Of a DNA stretch of 64,000 bases, positions 17,386 to 26,874 are shown one piece after another (positions within the stretch are counted from its first letter, which is position 1; the number at the start of each line of letters is the position of its first letter). Below the pieces are notes generated by a model, which ran no database searches, had not been told where the DNA came from, and saw nothing but the letters and a program-made list of their open reading frames with translations. Location: contig NZ_JANZKZ010000004.1 of the NCBI RefSeq assembly GCF_025770725.1, positions 149,821 through 213,820 on the forward strand, read 5' to 3'. This stretch comes from Sulfurospirillum oryzae (GTDB lineage: Bacteria > Campylobacterota > Campylobacteria > Campylobacterales > Sulfurospirillaceae). The position numbers and the translations under genes were made by a program.

Positions 17386-18260
17386 TATTTCTCCTTAAAA
17401 CGGTGTTTATAAGTACACTTTTGGCATAAATTTTCAACAGCGTGATGACGTTTAAATCCCTCTATAATGGCTTTTGTTCGAGAGGTATTTAAAATATCAC
17501 CCAGTGAGCTTACATGTAAATCTCCTAGTTCAATGACACCATCTTTATCAAGACAGCACGGAACAACTTTCCCATTGCTCAAAATCCCAATGTGTGAACT
17601 AAGCCCTTGGCATGTACCATCGCTTTCATGTTGCAAATGAAGGCTTGGCCACTCAAAATAGTCATCAAAATGGAGCAGAATTTTTTCGCCCAATCGGATG
17701 GAACGAGGTTTTTGCTCATAAATCGTCTTTACATGTAAAGGTGTGTGAAAGATATTTTCTAAATAAGAAAAGAGTTTTTTATTGAACGTTTCTTCACTGT
17801 GAGCTTCGTCCATATTCCATAAACGCAGATTGATGAAAAGGTCTTTGTTATGCTCCACTTTCAACGCACATAGCTTCATAATAGGTTCCATATAGGCTTC
17901 AAATGAGAGTGGCAGGGCGTTTTTATTGTAGCTATTGAGTGAAATGTTGATCTGTTTGATGGCAGGATGGAGGAGGGTATGAAGATCATGTTTGCTCAAA
18001 TAATAACCGCTGGTTGTGAGCATGACTTTAAAATTCTTTTTACATGTAAGATCCAAATACTCTTTCAAATTGGAAAGTGTGAGTGCATCACCGCCTATAT
18101 GGTAGGCAATCTCTTTAGTATAAGGTGTTAATTCATCCAACACATGTTCAAAAAAAGAAAGTGACATGCTCTGTGTTGGAAGTGTTTTAGGCGGGCAGAA
18201 ACTGCATGCGAGCCCACAAATATTGGTGAGCTCGACATAGACGCGGTAAAATTTCATCAT
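17385..18260 (-). CDS. Radical SAM/SPASM-like protein of unknown substrate
   Basis: 291 residues. The SAM-cluster motif is CGLACSFC near residues 14-21, followed by a GGD-type SAM-binding loop (YHIGGDALTL). C-terminal cysteines (CQGLS, VVPCCLDKDG, CQKC) look like a SPASM-type region for one extra Fe-S cluster. Such proteins modify peptides or small molecules; no precursor peptide gene is visible nearby. It lies between a haem-sensor GGDEF gene and a HIT gene on one strand with gaps of 5 bases or less. Contains three TTACATGTAA-type palindromes (17511, 17728, 18037). Confidence 0.85.
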   Translation of the reverse strand: MMKFYRVYVELTNICGLACSFCPPKTLPTQSMSLSFFEHVLDELTPYTKEIAYHIGGDALTLSNLKEYLDLTCKKNFKVMLTTSGYYLSKHDLHTLLHPAIKQINISLNSYNKNALPLSFEAYMEPIMKLCALKVEHNKDLFINLRLWNMDEAHSEETFNKKLFSYLENIFHTPLHVKTIYEQKPRSIRLGEKILLHFDDYFEWPSLHLQHESDGTCQGLSSHIGILSNGKVVPCCLDKDGVIELGDLHVSSLGDILNTSRTKAIIEGFKRHHAVENLCQKCTYKHRFKEK

Positions 18261-18265
18261 TCTCT

Positions 18266-20095
18266 TTAAAAATCAGTTTTGAGCTCAGTTGCATCAACCA
18301 TAGAGGCTTGAAATCGTTTGCTGCAATTACGACCACTGTCTTTAGCATTGTAAAGGGCGATGTCTGCAAACTTCACACACTTCCACAGTGAATCAGAATC
18401 GTTAGGGAAGATTGATGCACCGACACTAAGTGTTTTGTAGAAGCTTGCTCCATTGTGAGCTTGTATAGGTGATTTTTCAAAAGCAAGACGTATTTTTTCT
18501 GCTATTGCAAGCACCATCGCTTCTTCACATTCGTAGAGTAAGACCAAAAATTCCTCGCCGCCAAAACGGAAAGCAGTATCGGATTCGCGGATGTTTTCTT
18601 TCAGTACTTGTGCGAGTACTTTGATTGCCTTATCGCCTACATCGTGTCCATAAGTGTCATTGACCATTTTAAACCAGTCAATGTCGATCATCAAGATGCC
18701 ATAAGCAATGCCATTGCGTTTTGCTTGAGAGAGTGCTTTTTCGATGTATTCATCCAAATATTTACGGTTATAAAGCTCTGTGAGAGCATCGGTTGTTGAG
18801 GAGACTTTTAAAATCTCTGTCAAGTTTTTGCTGACTAATTCTGGACGCGCAGCATCAATATAGTTTTGAATTTTTGGCAATTTTTCTTTGATTTGGGCAA
18901 GTTCTTCTTGGGATTTTGCCCATATTGTAAGCAAGAGTTCAAAATCGCTGGTGATCAAATAAGGGATACACAAGTGGAAAGCAGATGTGGCACACAATCC
19001 ACAAATATCACGAAATTGCTCTGAATTGACGGTTTGTTTAGTGCGTAGTGCGCGACAGTTTAGATTGATCGTGCGTTTTTTGGAAGAAGCATCAAACACA
19101 ATGCTCGGATGAATATCATTTTTCCCTGATTCAATCAAGATAAAATCTTGAAGTCCCACATCATTTTGTAAAATAGAACCAATTCGTTTATAAACTTGTT
19201 CTTTGTCTTCATCAAATTCAATGGTACGTTTGAATTGGTAAATGTCAGAGAGTTCATGCACAATGCTTTGCGTCTCAAGCAGAAGATCGGGTTGATGGTT
19301 AGGCGAAAGTGCCAAAAACTTTTTAACAGTAACTTCAATATCTTTCAGCGTGTCTTCAAGTTTATCGAGCAATGAGTTGAGCCAAAATTTAACATCTTGG
19401 TACTCTTTATCATTGCTAGAACAACGTACACGTCTAACATACTCGCCTTCTTGGGCTTTTTTCATAACAAATTTAATAGAATGGAAAAGCTCCATAAGAG
19501 GCTGCATAGAGCGGTTAATAATGACAAAAACCAACAACATGATAATAATCGAAATTCCCAAGATCGTTAATGAGGTTAGGATACCATTGGTACGTACTTC
19601 ACCAATATCAAAAACGATGCTAATAGCCCCTAATACATCACCTTCTTTAGCATTATGGCACTGCATACAGTTGGGTATTCCATGCTCTTTGGCAATATAA
19701 GGCGTTGTAACGCGTAATTTTGCACTATGCGCATTCTCTTCGCTCTGTTGTTGTACTTGACCACTTTTCAAAGCTTGTTCGTCAATGCCATCGCGCATGA
19801 CTTCGTTATTCAACCCTTTGCCAAACTGATTGACAACCGATTCACTACGTACGATCCAAAGGGCATCGACTCCTTTGGCGGTACTAATCTTTTTAAGGAA
19901 AAACTCTCTTTGGTCCATTGTGCCACTAAGCATGTGAGCACTAAGGCCATCTTGTACTAAGTTAGAAATGATTTGCGCTTTTTCCTCCGCATTTTTGATT
20001 CCAATATTTCGGATTGAAAGTGCGGAAATTACCATTAAGATCATAAAAGAGATAAAAATGGTTCCTACAATGACCAAAGAGAGCTTTTTTTGCAT
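18266..20095 (-). CDS. GGDEF diguanylate cyclase with periplasmic haem c sensor domain
   Basis: 609 residues. An N-terminal helix and a second near 175-195 bracket a periplasmic domain containing CMQCH (about residue 145), a covalent haem c site in a Tll0287/DUF3365-like context (NCMQCHNAKEGDVLGAISIVFD). A HAMP-like stretch and a GAF-like middle part lead to a complete GGDEF domain with DIDWFKMVNDTYGHDVGDKA, GGEEF and an upstream RESD inhibition site. It likely converts a redox or gas signal at the haem into cyclic di-GMP output. Ligand unknown. It sits 19 bases downstream of glmS. Confidence 0.88.
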   Translation of the reverse strand: MQKKLSLVIVGTIFISFMILMVISALSIRNIGIKNAEEKAQIISNLVQDGLSAHMLSGTMDQREFFLKKISTAKGVDALWIVRSESVVNQFGKGLNNEVMRDGIDEQALKSGQVQQQSEENAHSAKLRVTTPYIAKEHGIPNCMQCHNAKEGDVLGAISIVFDIGEVRTNGILTSLTILGISIIIMLLVFVIINRSMQPLMELFHSIKFVMKKAQEGEYVRRVRCSSNDKEYQDVKFWLNSLLDKLEDTLKDIEVTVKKFLALSPNHQPDLLLETQSIVHELSDIYQFKRTIEFDEDKEQVYKRIGSILQNDVGLQDFILIESGKNDIHPSIVFDASSKKRTINLNCRALRTKQTVNSEQFRDICGLCATSAFHLCIPYLITSDFELLLTIWAKSQEELAQIKEKLPKIQNYIDAARPELVSKNLTEILKVSSTTDALTELYNRKYLDEYIEKALSQAKRNGIAYGILMIDIDWFKMVNDTYGHDVGDKAIKVLAQVLKENIRESDTAFRFGGEEFLVLLYECEEAMVLAIAEKIRLAFEKSPIQAHNGASFYKTLSVGASIFPNDSDSLWKCVKFADIALYNAKDSGRNCSKRFQASMVDATELKTDF

Positions 20096-20104
20096 TACGC
20101 TTCC

Positions 20105-20114
20105 TTACATGTAA
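20105..20114. repeat. TTACATGTAA palindrome abutting the glmS stop
   Basis: An intergenic copy filling half of the 19-base gap between glmS and the haem-sensor GGDEF gene; it ends at the base next to the glmS stop codon. Confidence 0.8.
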
Positions 20115-21926
20115 TTATTCTACAGTGACACTTTTCGCTAAATTTCGTGGCATATCAACATCGTTTCCAAGGCGAATAGAAATTTCTAAAGCAAGAAGTT
20201 GCGTGATGAGCATCATTTCAAAAAATTCGCCCATCATGTGATCATGGGATTTTGTTTTAATGAAATCATCGGCTAACTCAAATGGTTCTGGACTGATGAT
20301 CAGCAGGGTAGAATCTCTAGCTCCTAGCTCTTCGACGTTGCTTTTCATTTTATCGTACAGAAGATTTTTAGGCATTAAGGCAATGGTGAAGAGTTCACTG
20401 TCCGCAAGGGCTATTGGGCCATGTTTCATCTCGCCTGCAGGGTAGCCTTCCGCATGAAGATAACTGATCTCTTTGAGCTTTAAAGCTCCTTCTAGTGCGA
20501 GCGGATAGAAAAGATCGCGACCAATAAAAAAGAAACCGTGTCCGTGCAAATAACGCTTGGAGAGGCGGCGAATTTTTTCATGGGTTGTTTCATTGACTTT
20601 TAGAACAAGAGGTATATGTAAAAGCGCTGCAATTTCACTTTGGAGTGTTGTTGCATCGATGTTTCCTTTTCGCTCGCCAATAAAAAGCGTTAAAAGCCAA
20701 AGGGTAATCACTTGCGTTGCAAAGGCTTTCGTGCTTGCCACACCTTTTTCAATGCCAGCACGCGTCAAAATAGTCATATCGGCAGTTCGCACGATGGAAG
20801 AGTTGTCTACGTTACAAATGGCAAGTGTTTGCATGCCGCCACGTTTTGCCATTTTAAGGGCTTCAAGCGTGTCTGCCGTTTCACCACTTTGCGAGATCAC
20901 AATAAAAAGTGTTTTAGCATCTAAAAGAGGCTCTTTATAGCGAAATTCACTGGCAATTTCTACATTGCATCGAATCTTCGCCAAGCGCTCGAACATATAA
21001 CAAGCACTTAAGGCCGCATGATAACTCGTACCGCATGCGCAGATTTTAATGGCGTCAATATTTTTAAGATCAAGTGAGGTGAGTTCATCTAAGACAACAG
21101 AGTTACCTTTGATGCGACCCATTAGTGTTTCACCAACAACCAAAGATTGCTCGTAAATCTCTTTTTCCATGAAATAACGATACCCATCTTTTTGAGCAGA
21201 GAGTTTATCTTGTGTGAGTGCTTTAAAATCAAGATGCTGTGGTACAAAGTTTTTAAGAAGGGTAATCTCTTGATTTTTTGCCCAACCGTATTCGCCGTCT
21301 TCTAGATAAACAACCTCTTTAACAAGCCCTATGAGTGGTGCATCAGAAGAGCTAAAAAAGACTTCGCCATCATTGCTTTTGCCAAGGAGTAGAGGAACGG
21401 CATTTTTAGCAAAGAAGATGACATCGGGTTCTTTTTTGCTAATTAGTAAGATGGCATAAGCGCCATGCAAAGAGGTGATGGTTTTTTCAAATGCTTTAAA
21501 ACTGTCACCTAATTCTCTTACATTTTTTTCAAAAAGGTGAACGGCAACTTCGGTATCGGTCTGGCTTAAAAATTTCACACCATCTTTTAAAAGTTCATCT
21601 TTGATCTCTTTGTAGTTTTCGATGATGCCATTGTGGATGATATAAGAAAATTCACCCCAATGAGGATGTGCATTCGCTTCGGTTGGTTTGCCATGCGTTG
21701 CCCATCTTGTATGTCCGATGCCTACACCAAAACCAGATGAAGTAAAGTTTTCGACTTTATGGTCTAAGTTAGTGAGTTTGCCTGTGGCTTTAAATGAGGT
21801 GATGTCGCCATCTTTAAGTACAGCAATACCTGCTGAATCATATCCTCTGTATTCAAGTTCTTTTAGCCCACTGATCAAAAAATTGCGTTTTTCTTTGGTT
21901 CCAATATAGCCAACAATTCCACACAT
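20115..21926 (-). CDS. glmS: Glutamine--fructose-6-phosphate aminotransferase (isomerising)
   Basis: 603 residues, full length. The N-terminal class II glutamine amidotransferase domain starts MCGIVGYIG, with Cys2 as the nucleophile after Met removal, and has GIGHTRWATHG. Two SIS sugar-binding domains follow (ACGTSYHAALSA with SQSGETADT; then FFIGRDLFYPLALEGALKLKE) and the C-terminus ends KSVTVE as in the family. It makes glucosamine-6-phosphate for peptidoglycan and LPS in the cytoplasm. Gene order glnD-glmS-GGDEF on the minus strand with small gaps suggests one transcript linking nitrogen and amino-sugar metabolism. Confidence 0.97.
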   Translation of the reverse strand: MCGIVGYIGTKEKRNFLISGLKELEYRGYDSAGIAVLKDGDITSFKATGKLTNLDHKVENFTSSGFGVGIGHTRWATHGKPTEANAHPHWGEFSYIIHNGIIENYKEIKDELLKDGVKFLSQTDTEVAVHLFEKNVRELGDSFKAFEKTITSLHGAYAILLISKKEPDVIFFAKNAVPLLLGKSNDGEVFFSSSDAPLIGLVKEVVYLEDGEYGWAKNQEITLLKNFVPQHLDFKALTQDKLSAQKDGYRYFMEKEIYEQSLVVGETLMGRIKGNSVVLDELTSLDLKNIDAIKICACGTSYHAALSACYMFERLAKIRCNVEIASEFRYKEPLLDAKTLFIVISQSGETADTLEALKMAKRGGMQTLAICNVDNSSIVRTADMTILTRAGIEKGVASTKAFATQVITLWLLTLFIGERKGNIDATTLQSEIAALLHIPLVLKVNETTHEKIRRLSKRYLHGHGFFFIGRDLFYPLALEGALKLKEISYLHAEGYPAGEMKHGPIALADSELFTIALMPKNLLYDKMKSNVEELGARDSTLLIISPEPFELADDFIKTKSHDHMMGEFFEMMLITQLLALEISIRLGNDVDMPRNLAKSVTVE

Positions 21927-21939
21927 AAACGTTACCTTT

Positions 21940-24465
21940 TTAGTAAAAATAATCTAAAATATTTTCTCCATTGTTGCATAACCCGACTGTTTTTTCGATT
22001 AAAAGTAGGTTTCTCGTCCTGTTCTTAATGGTTTGGATTTTTGCCATCGCGATATCAATGCCATGTTCGTCAAACACACTCATCATGTATGCCATAAGTC
22101 CGTGTTGATTTTTAGTATTGACATGCATAAGCGCATACGACTTGGAGTGTTCGCAGTTGATGTCGATTTCACCTTTGAGAATAGTTGGTTTTTTGAGTGT
22201 CACCTTCTTGCTCATATCAAAGGAGTTGTCGATAAGTTCACGGATAAGTTCAATATCGTTTTCAGTGACTTTTTCATTAAAATCAATTTGGAAGAATTTC
22301 TTGCCATCAAAAAGTTTGTAAATATCCATCTGAACAAGATCAAGATAAGAGAGTTTCCCTAAAAGGTAACCGATGTTAAAGCTCCTACCTCGAATAACCG
22401 TGATGCTCAGGTGCGAGTCGTTGCTGATCTTATAGCTGTAATGATCATCTCGGGTCTCGTCAGCTTCTTTGACAATGCGAACAATCGCACTTGGTTTTTG
22501 TTTGAGGAAAAAGAAGTTGGATTGTACTGAGAGTGTTTTTTTCTGAAGTGATTTAGAAAGTGCTAAAAATTCAGGACTTTTTTTAAGACTATTCTCTTTA
22601 CGAAGGCGTTTGGTTGTCTCATCAATGAGCTCTTCTTTATCGAACATATCAAGACTATAGTTGTAAAACTCGCGAAGCAGTTTTGAGATAAATCCGGTGT
22701 AGATATTGTCGTTTACCGCATTGGTATCGGCATACGTGAGAATGTAAAGCATTTTTAAAATCTGTGGGCTTTGAAGTTTGGAGATAAATGCCAAAATCAC
22801 TTTTTCATCGTAGATGTCTTCACGGTTTGCGGTGTTACTCATAAGGGTATGGTACTTGATAAGCACAATTCCCGTTTCAATGGCTTGTTCTGAAAACTGT
22901 AATTTCATAGCGTAAGCTCTAAATATTTTTGCTCCAAGTTCGCTGTGGTCGCCTTTTCTGCCTTTGCCAATGTCATGAATAAACGCGACTAATTTCATTA
23001 AAGCGCGTCCTTCAGGGCAGAGGTCATCAAAAAGCGACTTGATAAACGGCTCTTTGATGTTTTCTAGGTGATAGAGCGTATGTAAGGAGTGGATGTCCAC
23101 AGGCAATTTGTGATAACCATCAAACTGTGCAAGGTTGAGAATTTGGCGAAACGGTTTGATGAGTTGTTGTAAAAGCGATGCTTCATAGAGTAGGCTAAAA
23201 AGTGTATAAAGATTTGGTTGGAACAAAAGCGCACGGAACTGTTTGTAGATTTTCTTTGAGTTATGCGATGTGTAATGGCAATTTTTGATGTAACTCACAT
23301 AGCTGATGTCAAAACTAAGCTTGGGGTCGTCAAACTGCTGGAGTTGCTCTAGGACAACGCTGAGGCTTGGACTTGGCATTTTCAAAGAGGCAACGACACA
23401 GTTATCAGCAACATATAGCCCTTTTTCAATACGTCCTTTTTTGAGTTCGCTCAAACGTGTTGGATGGCTCAAAATGGAAGCGGTAAGTTTGCGCATAAAG
23501 ATTTTACATGTAACGTCAATCGTGTGCATTGAGGCCATCGTACGAGAGGCGAGTTGCATCTGCGCATTTTTTAAAACTTTGTTTTGAAAGCCTAGTTTTT
23601 GTGCAACCTCAGGAATGAACTCTAGGTTAAGAACATCTTGCTTCTTTTTGGCGCTTAGATGAAGAGCCGAACGTACACGGTATAAAAATTCTAAAGAGCT
23701 TCGAAATTCTTTGTACTCTTCTTCATTGATAATCTCAGGCACGCGGTCTCTAATGCGAATGCTTCCAAAGAGGATTTTGCAAATCCATGAAAGGGTATTG
23801 GCGTCTCTTAGCCCTCCGACACCTTCTTTGATGTTAGGCTCCATGCTCATAGGGTGTTTGGCACGGCGTTCTTCATTGGCTCTTACGATTTGGGAAATGA
23901 CCTCTCTTTTTTGCCATTTTTGAATCTTGAGCAGTTCTCGCTCTGTCTCCATCCATAAAAGCTTTGATCCGCATAAAAAACGAGATTCAAGCATGGCGGT
24001 TTTGATGGTCAGATCTTCATTGCTAGCGGGGACTAACTCTTCCAGTTTGTGAGTACGGTGCCCTAACTTCATGCCCGCATCCCAAGCGAGGTAAAGCATA
24101 GACTGGATGAGGGGCTCGATGTTATAGCCAGGCACAGCTTTGTAAACAACCATCAGGTCAATGTCGGAATAAACACATAACTCTTCTCTGCCATAACTTC
24201 CCATGCCAACGAGTACCACGGGGATGGAGTTGACAAAAGGCATGTAGTTGCCAAAGTATTTTCGCAGCGTGTATTTGTAAATAAGAATGATAAATTGGTC
24301 AATTTTTTTGGCATGTTTAACAAGGAAGTCTTTACCTTGATTTTCGACAAAAATCTCATTGAGTGAGCCAAGATAGCTCTTAATATGCTCTTTAATCAGC
24401 TTTGATATTTCAAAATCATCGGCGTTTTTGTCAATAAGGTCTTCAATAATTTCTTCGATTTCCAT
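21940..24465 (-). CDS. glnD: PII uridylyltransferase/uridylyl-removing enzyme
   Basis: 841 residues from ATG at 24465, chosen because AGGAAA precedes it; a longer in-frame start at 24552 has no such signal. Domain order is that of GlnD: nucleotidyltransferase with GMGSYGREELCVYSDIDLMV, GlnD adaptor, HD domain with FIHDIGKGRKGDHSELG for deuridylylation, and two C-terminal ACT domains that sense glutamine. It adds or removes UMP on PII proteins in the cytoplasm according to nitrogen status. It is divergent from trpB. One TTACATGTAA palindrome lies inside (23503). Confidence 0.93.
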   Translation of the reverse strand: MEIEEIIEDLIDKNADDFEISKLIKEHIKSYLGSLNEIFVENQGKDFLVKHAKKIDQFIILIYKYTLRKYFGNYMPFVNSIPVVLVGMGSYGREELCVYSDIDLMVVYKAVPGYNIEPLIQSMLYLAWDAGMKLGHRTHKLEELVPASNEDLTIKTAMLESRFLCGSKLLWMETERELLKIQKWQKREVISQIVRANEERRAKHPMSMEPNIKEGVGGLRDANTLSWICKILFGSIRIRDRVPEIINEEEYKEFRSSLEFLYRVRSALHLSAKKKQDVLNLEFIPEVAQKLGFQNKVLKNAQMQLASRTMASMHTIDVTCKIFMRKLTASILSHPTRLSELKKGRIEKGLYVADNCVVASLKMPSPSLSVVLEQLQQFDDPKLSFDISYVSYIKNCHYTSHNSKKIYKQFRALLFQPNLYTLFSLLYEASLLQQLIKPFRQILNLAQFDGYHKLPVDIHSLHTLYHLENIKEPFIKSLFDDLCPEGRALMKLVAFIHDIGKGRKGDHSELGAKIFRAYAMKLQFSEQAIETGIVLIKYHTLMSNTANREDIYDEKVILAFISKLQSPQILKMLYILTYADTNAVNDNIYTGFISKLLREFYNYSLDMFDKEELIDETTKRLRKENSLKKSPEFLALSKSLQKKTLSVQSNFFFLKQKPSAIVRIVKEADETRDDHYSYKISNDSHLSITVIRGRSFNIGYLLGKLSYLDLVQMDIYKLFDGKKFFQIDFNEKVTENDIELIRELIDNSFDMSKKVTLKKPTILKGEIDINCEHSKSYALMHVNTKNQHGLMAYMMSVFDEHGIDIAMAKIQTIKNRTRNLLLIEKTVGLCNNGENILDYFY

Positions 24466-24556
24466 TATTTTTCCTAGTTTCATGTTTCTGTAAGTTATAA
24501 TACTAAAAAAGTGCTTGGTTATAACCAAAATAAGTGATGAAGTTGTGACCATAGAG

Positions 24557-24570
24557 CTTTACATGTAAAG
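24557..24570. repeat. CTTTACATGTAAAG palindrome in the glnD-trpB divergent gap
   Basis: A perfect 14-bp copy only 7 bases before the trpB start. Its right arm supplies the AAAGG that serves as the trpB ribosome binding site, so formation of a hairpin in the mRNA would hide that site. Confidence 0.8.
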
Positions 24571-24577
24571 GAAAAAA

Positions 24578-25789
24578 ATGATGCAAAAACCCTATCTAAG
24601 AGCTTTCCCTGACGCGAATGGTTACTTTGGAAAATTTGGTGGAGCGTTTTTACCACCAGAGCTTGTAGAGCAGTTTAAAAAGATTGAAGAGGCGTACTTG
24701 ACCATCGGCAATTCGCACAATTTCATTCGAGAACTTCGCGATATTCGCAAACATTATCAAGGTCGTCCCACACCGGTGTATTATGCCAAACGTCTTAGTG
24801 AACATGTAGGAGGGGCACGTATTTACCTTAAGCGTGAAGATTTGAATCACACGGGAGCACACAAGCTCAACCATTGTATGGGCGAAGCTCTTTTAGCCAA
24901 ATATTTAGGCAAGAAAAAACTTATCGCTGAAACGGGAGCTGGGCAACACGGCGTGGCACTGGCTACTGCAGCGGCGTACTTTGGCTTAGAATGCGAGATT
25001 CACATGGGTGAAGTTGACATCGCTAAAGAGCATCCAAACGTGGTTCGTATGCGTGTTTTAGGTGCAAAAGTGGTACCTGTGAGTTTTGGCGCTCGTACCC
25101 TTAAAGAAGCGGTAGATTCAGCGTTTGAGGCTTACCTTAAAGATCCCGAAAACAGCATTTATTGCATCGGCTCTGTCGTAGGGCCGCACCCTTTTCCTAA
25201 AATGGTACGTGACTTTCAAAGTGTCGTAGGCATTGAAGCTAGAGAGCAATTTTTAGAGATGACAGGAAACCTTCCTGACAACTTGGTCGCCTGTGTCGGT
25301 GGCGGTAGTAACGCTATGGGACTTTTCTCTGCCTTCATTGACGATCCATGTGAAATGTACGGCGTCGAACCCGGTGGTAAAGGGACAAAGCTGGGTGAGC
25401 ATGCGGCAAGCTTAACTTATGGAAGTGAAGGTATATTGCATGGTTTTAACTCCATTATGCTTAAAAATGACAAAGGCGAGCCAGCAGCCGTTCATTCCGT
25501 GGCAAGTGGCTTAGACTACCCATCCGTTGGACCTGAACACGCTTATCTCAATTCGATTGCTCGTACAAAAGTGGGCATTGCTAATGATGCAGAAACCATT
25601 CAAGCCTTTTACGATCTTAGCCATTATGAAGGCATCATCCCAGCCCTTGAAAGTGCCCATGCTGTGGCATTTGCTATGAAACTCGCCAAAGAAAAACCGT
25701 ATGAGTCCATCTTGGTGAATCTCAGTGGAAGAGGTGATAAAGACATTGATTTTGTGGTCGCCAATTATAAGCCTGAGGATTACATGTAA
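24578..25789 (+). CDS. trpB: Tryptophan synthase beta chain
   Basis: 403 residues, full length for the TrpB1 type. The pyridoxal-phosphate lysine lies in HTGAHKLN, the substrate-binding glutamate in AETGAGQHG, and the phosphate-binding loop in [10 protein letters not shown]. It joins indole and serine to make tryptophan in a complex with TrpA. No trpA or other trp gene is next to it, so the pathway genes are scattered here. The stop codon is part of a TTACATGTAA palindrome (Tyr-Met-stop). Confidence 0.95.
   Translation: MMQKPYLRAFPDANGYFGKFGGAFLPPELVEQFKKIEEAYLTIGNSHNFIRELRDIRKHYQGRPTPVYYAKRLSEHVGGARIYLKREDLNHTGAHKLNHCMGEALLAKYLGKKKLIAETGAGQHGVALATAAAYFGLECEIHMGEVDIAKEHPNVVRMRVLGAKVVPVSFGARTLKEAVDSAFEAYLKDPENSIYCIGSVVGPHPFPKMVRDFQSVVGIEAREQFLEMTGNLPDNLVACVGGGSNAMGLFSAFIDDPCEMYGVEPGGKGTKLGEHAASLTYGSEGILHGFNSIMLKNDKGEPAAVHSVASGLDYPSVGPEHAYLNSIARTKVGIANDAETIQAFYDLSHYEGIIPALESAHAVAFAMKLAKEKPYESILVNLSGRGDKDIDFVVANYKPEDYM
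25780..25789. repeat. TTACATGTAA palindrome forming the end of trpB
   Basis: The last codons of trpB (TAC ATG TAA) are a copy of the abundant palindrome, showing that it can supply a stop codon. Confidence 0.8.
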
Positions 25790-25864
25790 AGATTATTGGA
25801 ATGGAAGAGTATAGGTAAAAATGTATTCTTCCTCATGCCTTTGATTTTATAAAAAAGGTCAATC

Positions 25865-26386
25865 ATGTTACGAACTATTTTAAGTATCTTTGTAGTGATA
25901 ATAAGCGTGAGCGCTTATGCTAATGAGCCAGAAATCATCAATGGGCACATTCTCCCTCCTGAGCCTGATCCAAAAATAAATAATGCAACCCTCTTGGGAA
26001 TAGACAGTAATCACAATGGTGTTAGAGATGATGTTGAGAGAAAAATATTAACCACCTATACTAAACCTGTACAAGCAGAACTAATGCTCTTCCAGGCAAG
26101 AGCGCATCAAGAGATGCTTCATGATCCCGTAGGATCTGCCATAGCCTCTCAAAAGAAAATACAACGAGTAGGCGATTGTAGTATGTATCTAATGGATAAG
26201 GGTATAGATATTGCAGAACGCGTAGAGTTCACTAAAAAAGCAATGTACAATACCAAAGCAAGGGTAAAGGCTTATCGTGATTACAATATGGCTTTAAGCG
26301 GAGGCGTCTACGGGAGTGGACCGGCTGATTGGACTGAAAAAGCATGTGACTTTGATGTAAAAGCCCTCTTGAAGACACAACCATAA
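25865..26386 (+). CDS. Secreted protein with EF-hand-like calcium motif
   Basis: 173 residues. A signal peptide is clear (MLRTILSIFVVIISVSAYA, cleavage likely after AYA). Shortly after comes DSNHNGVRDDVER, an Asp/Asn-rich loop of the type seen in calcium-binding EF-hand and thrombospondin type 3 repeats. Two cysteines (one near 105, one near 163) could form a disulfide. No enzyme family is recognised. The rest is helical and charged. Probably periplasmic. It stands alone between trpB and a toxin-antitoxin pair. Confidence 0.75.
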   Translation: MLRTILSIFVVIISVSAYANEPEIINGHILPPEPDPKINNATLLGIDSNHNGVRDDVERKILTTYTKPVQAELMLFQARAHQEMLHDPVGSAIASQKKIQRVGDCSMYLMDKGIDIAERVEFTKKAMYNTKARVKAYRDYNMALSGGVYGSGPADWTEKACDFDVKALLKTQP

Positions 26387-26439
26387 AAACTTTTACATCT
26401 TTGCATTACATTGAGAAGTGGCAAATTGCGAGATAATTA

Positions 26440-26468
26440 TTGACAAAAAAGTACGATAATCGTATAAT
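26440..26468 (+). promoter_or_regulatory. Consensus sigma-70 promoter with internal operator-like palindrome
   Basis: A perfect -35 box TTGACA (26440-26445), a 17-base spacer and a perfect -10 box TATAAT (26463-26468). Within the spacer and running into the -10 box is the palindrome TACGAT-A-ATCGTA (26452-26464), well placed to bind the antitoxin and block RNA polymerase. A start codon reading of the TTG would place translation inside the promoter. Confidence 0.85.
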
Positions 26469-26490
26469 TTTAATAAAAAAGGAGCCTCCA

Positions 26491-26874
26491 GTGAAAGCAA
26501 AAGAAATCGCTTCTATCTTTGGTGTTCCTCAATCTACGTTAAATGAATGGAAAAAAGAGGGTCATTCCAAAAAAGTACTCGCTGATTTTTTGACGAACGT
26601 CGATAAAGAATCTATCTTAAACTTATACAAATCAGCAACAGCTTACGATATGCTCGTATCAACGGTTAATACCTCTATTGGCAATGAGAATAAGCACCTT
26701 GGCGCTCATGATATTAAAAAGCTTCTTATGGGAAAAATTCCCCAAAATCCTCTAGAAAAATACGCCTTGGACATTATCAAAACGGAAGCTCTCAAAGTTG
26801 AGATAGAAGATTTTGCGAGCCACTTTAAAATACCAATGAAAAAAGTGAATAAAGTGCTCAATGATGGATACTAA
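26491..26874 (+). CDS. AbiEi-like antitoxin, helix-turn-helix protein
   Basis: About 127 residues from GTG at 26491, which follows AAAAGGAGCC; an upstream in-frame TTG at 26440 is the -35 box and is rejected. The N-terminus has a helix-turn-helix (AKEIASIFGVPQSTLNEWKK), as in repressor-type antitoxins. The remainder is helical. It overlaps the toxin gene by 14 bases. In AbiE systems the first gene represses the operon and neutralises the second. The protein is shorter than classical AbiEi, so the family label rests mainly on the partner. Confidence 0.75.
   Translation: MKAKEIASIFGVPQSTLNEWKKEGHSKKVLADFLTNVDKESILNLYKSATAYDMLVSTVNTSIGNENKHLGAHDIKKLLMGKIPQNPLEKYALDIIKTEALKVEIEDFASHFKIPMKKVNKVLNDGY

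Noticed and set aside
26440..26490. TTG at 26440 as the antitoxin start codon
   Set aside because: It is the -35 box of a perfect promoter; GTG at 26491 has a proper AAGGAG.
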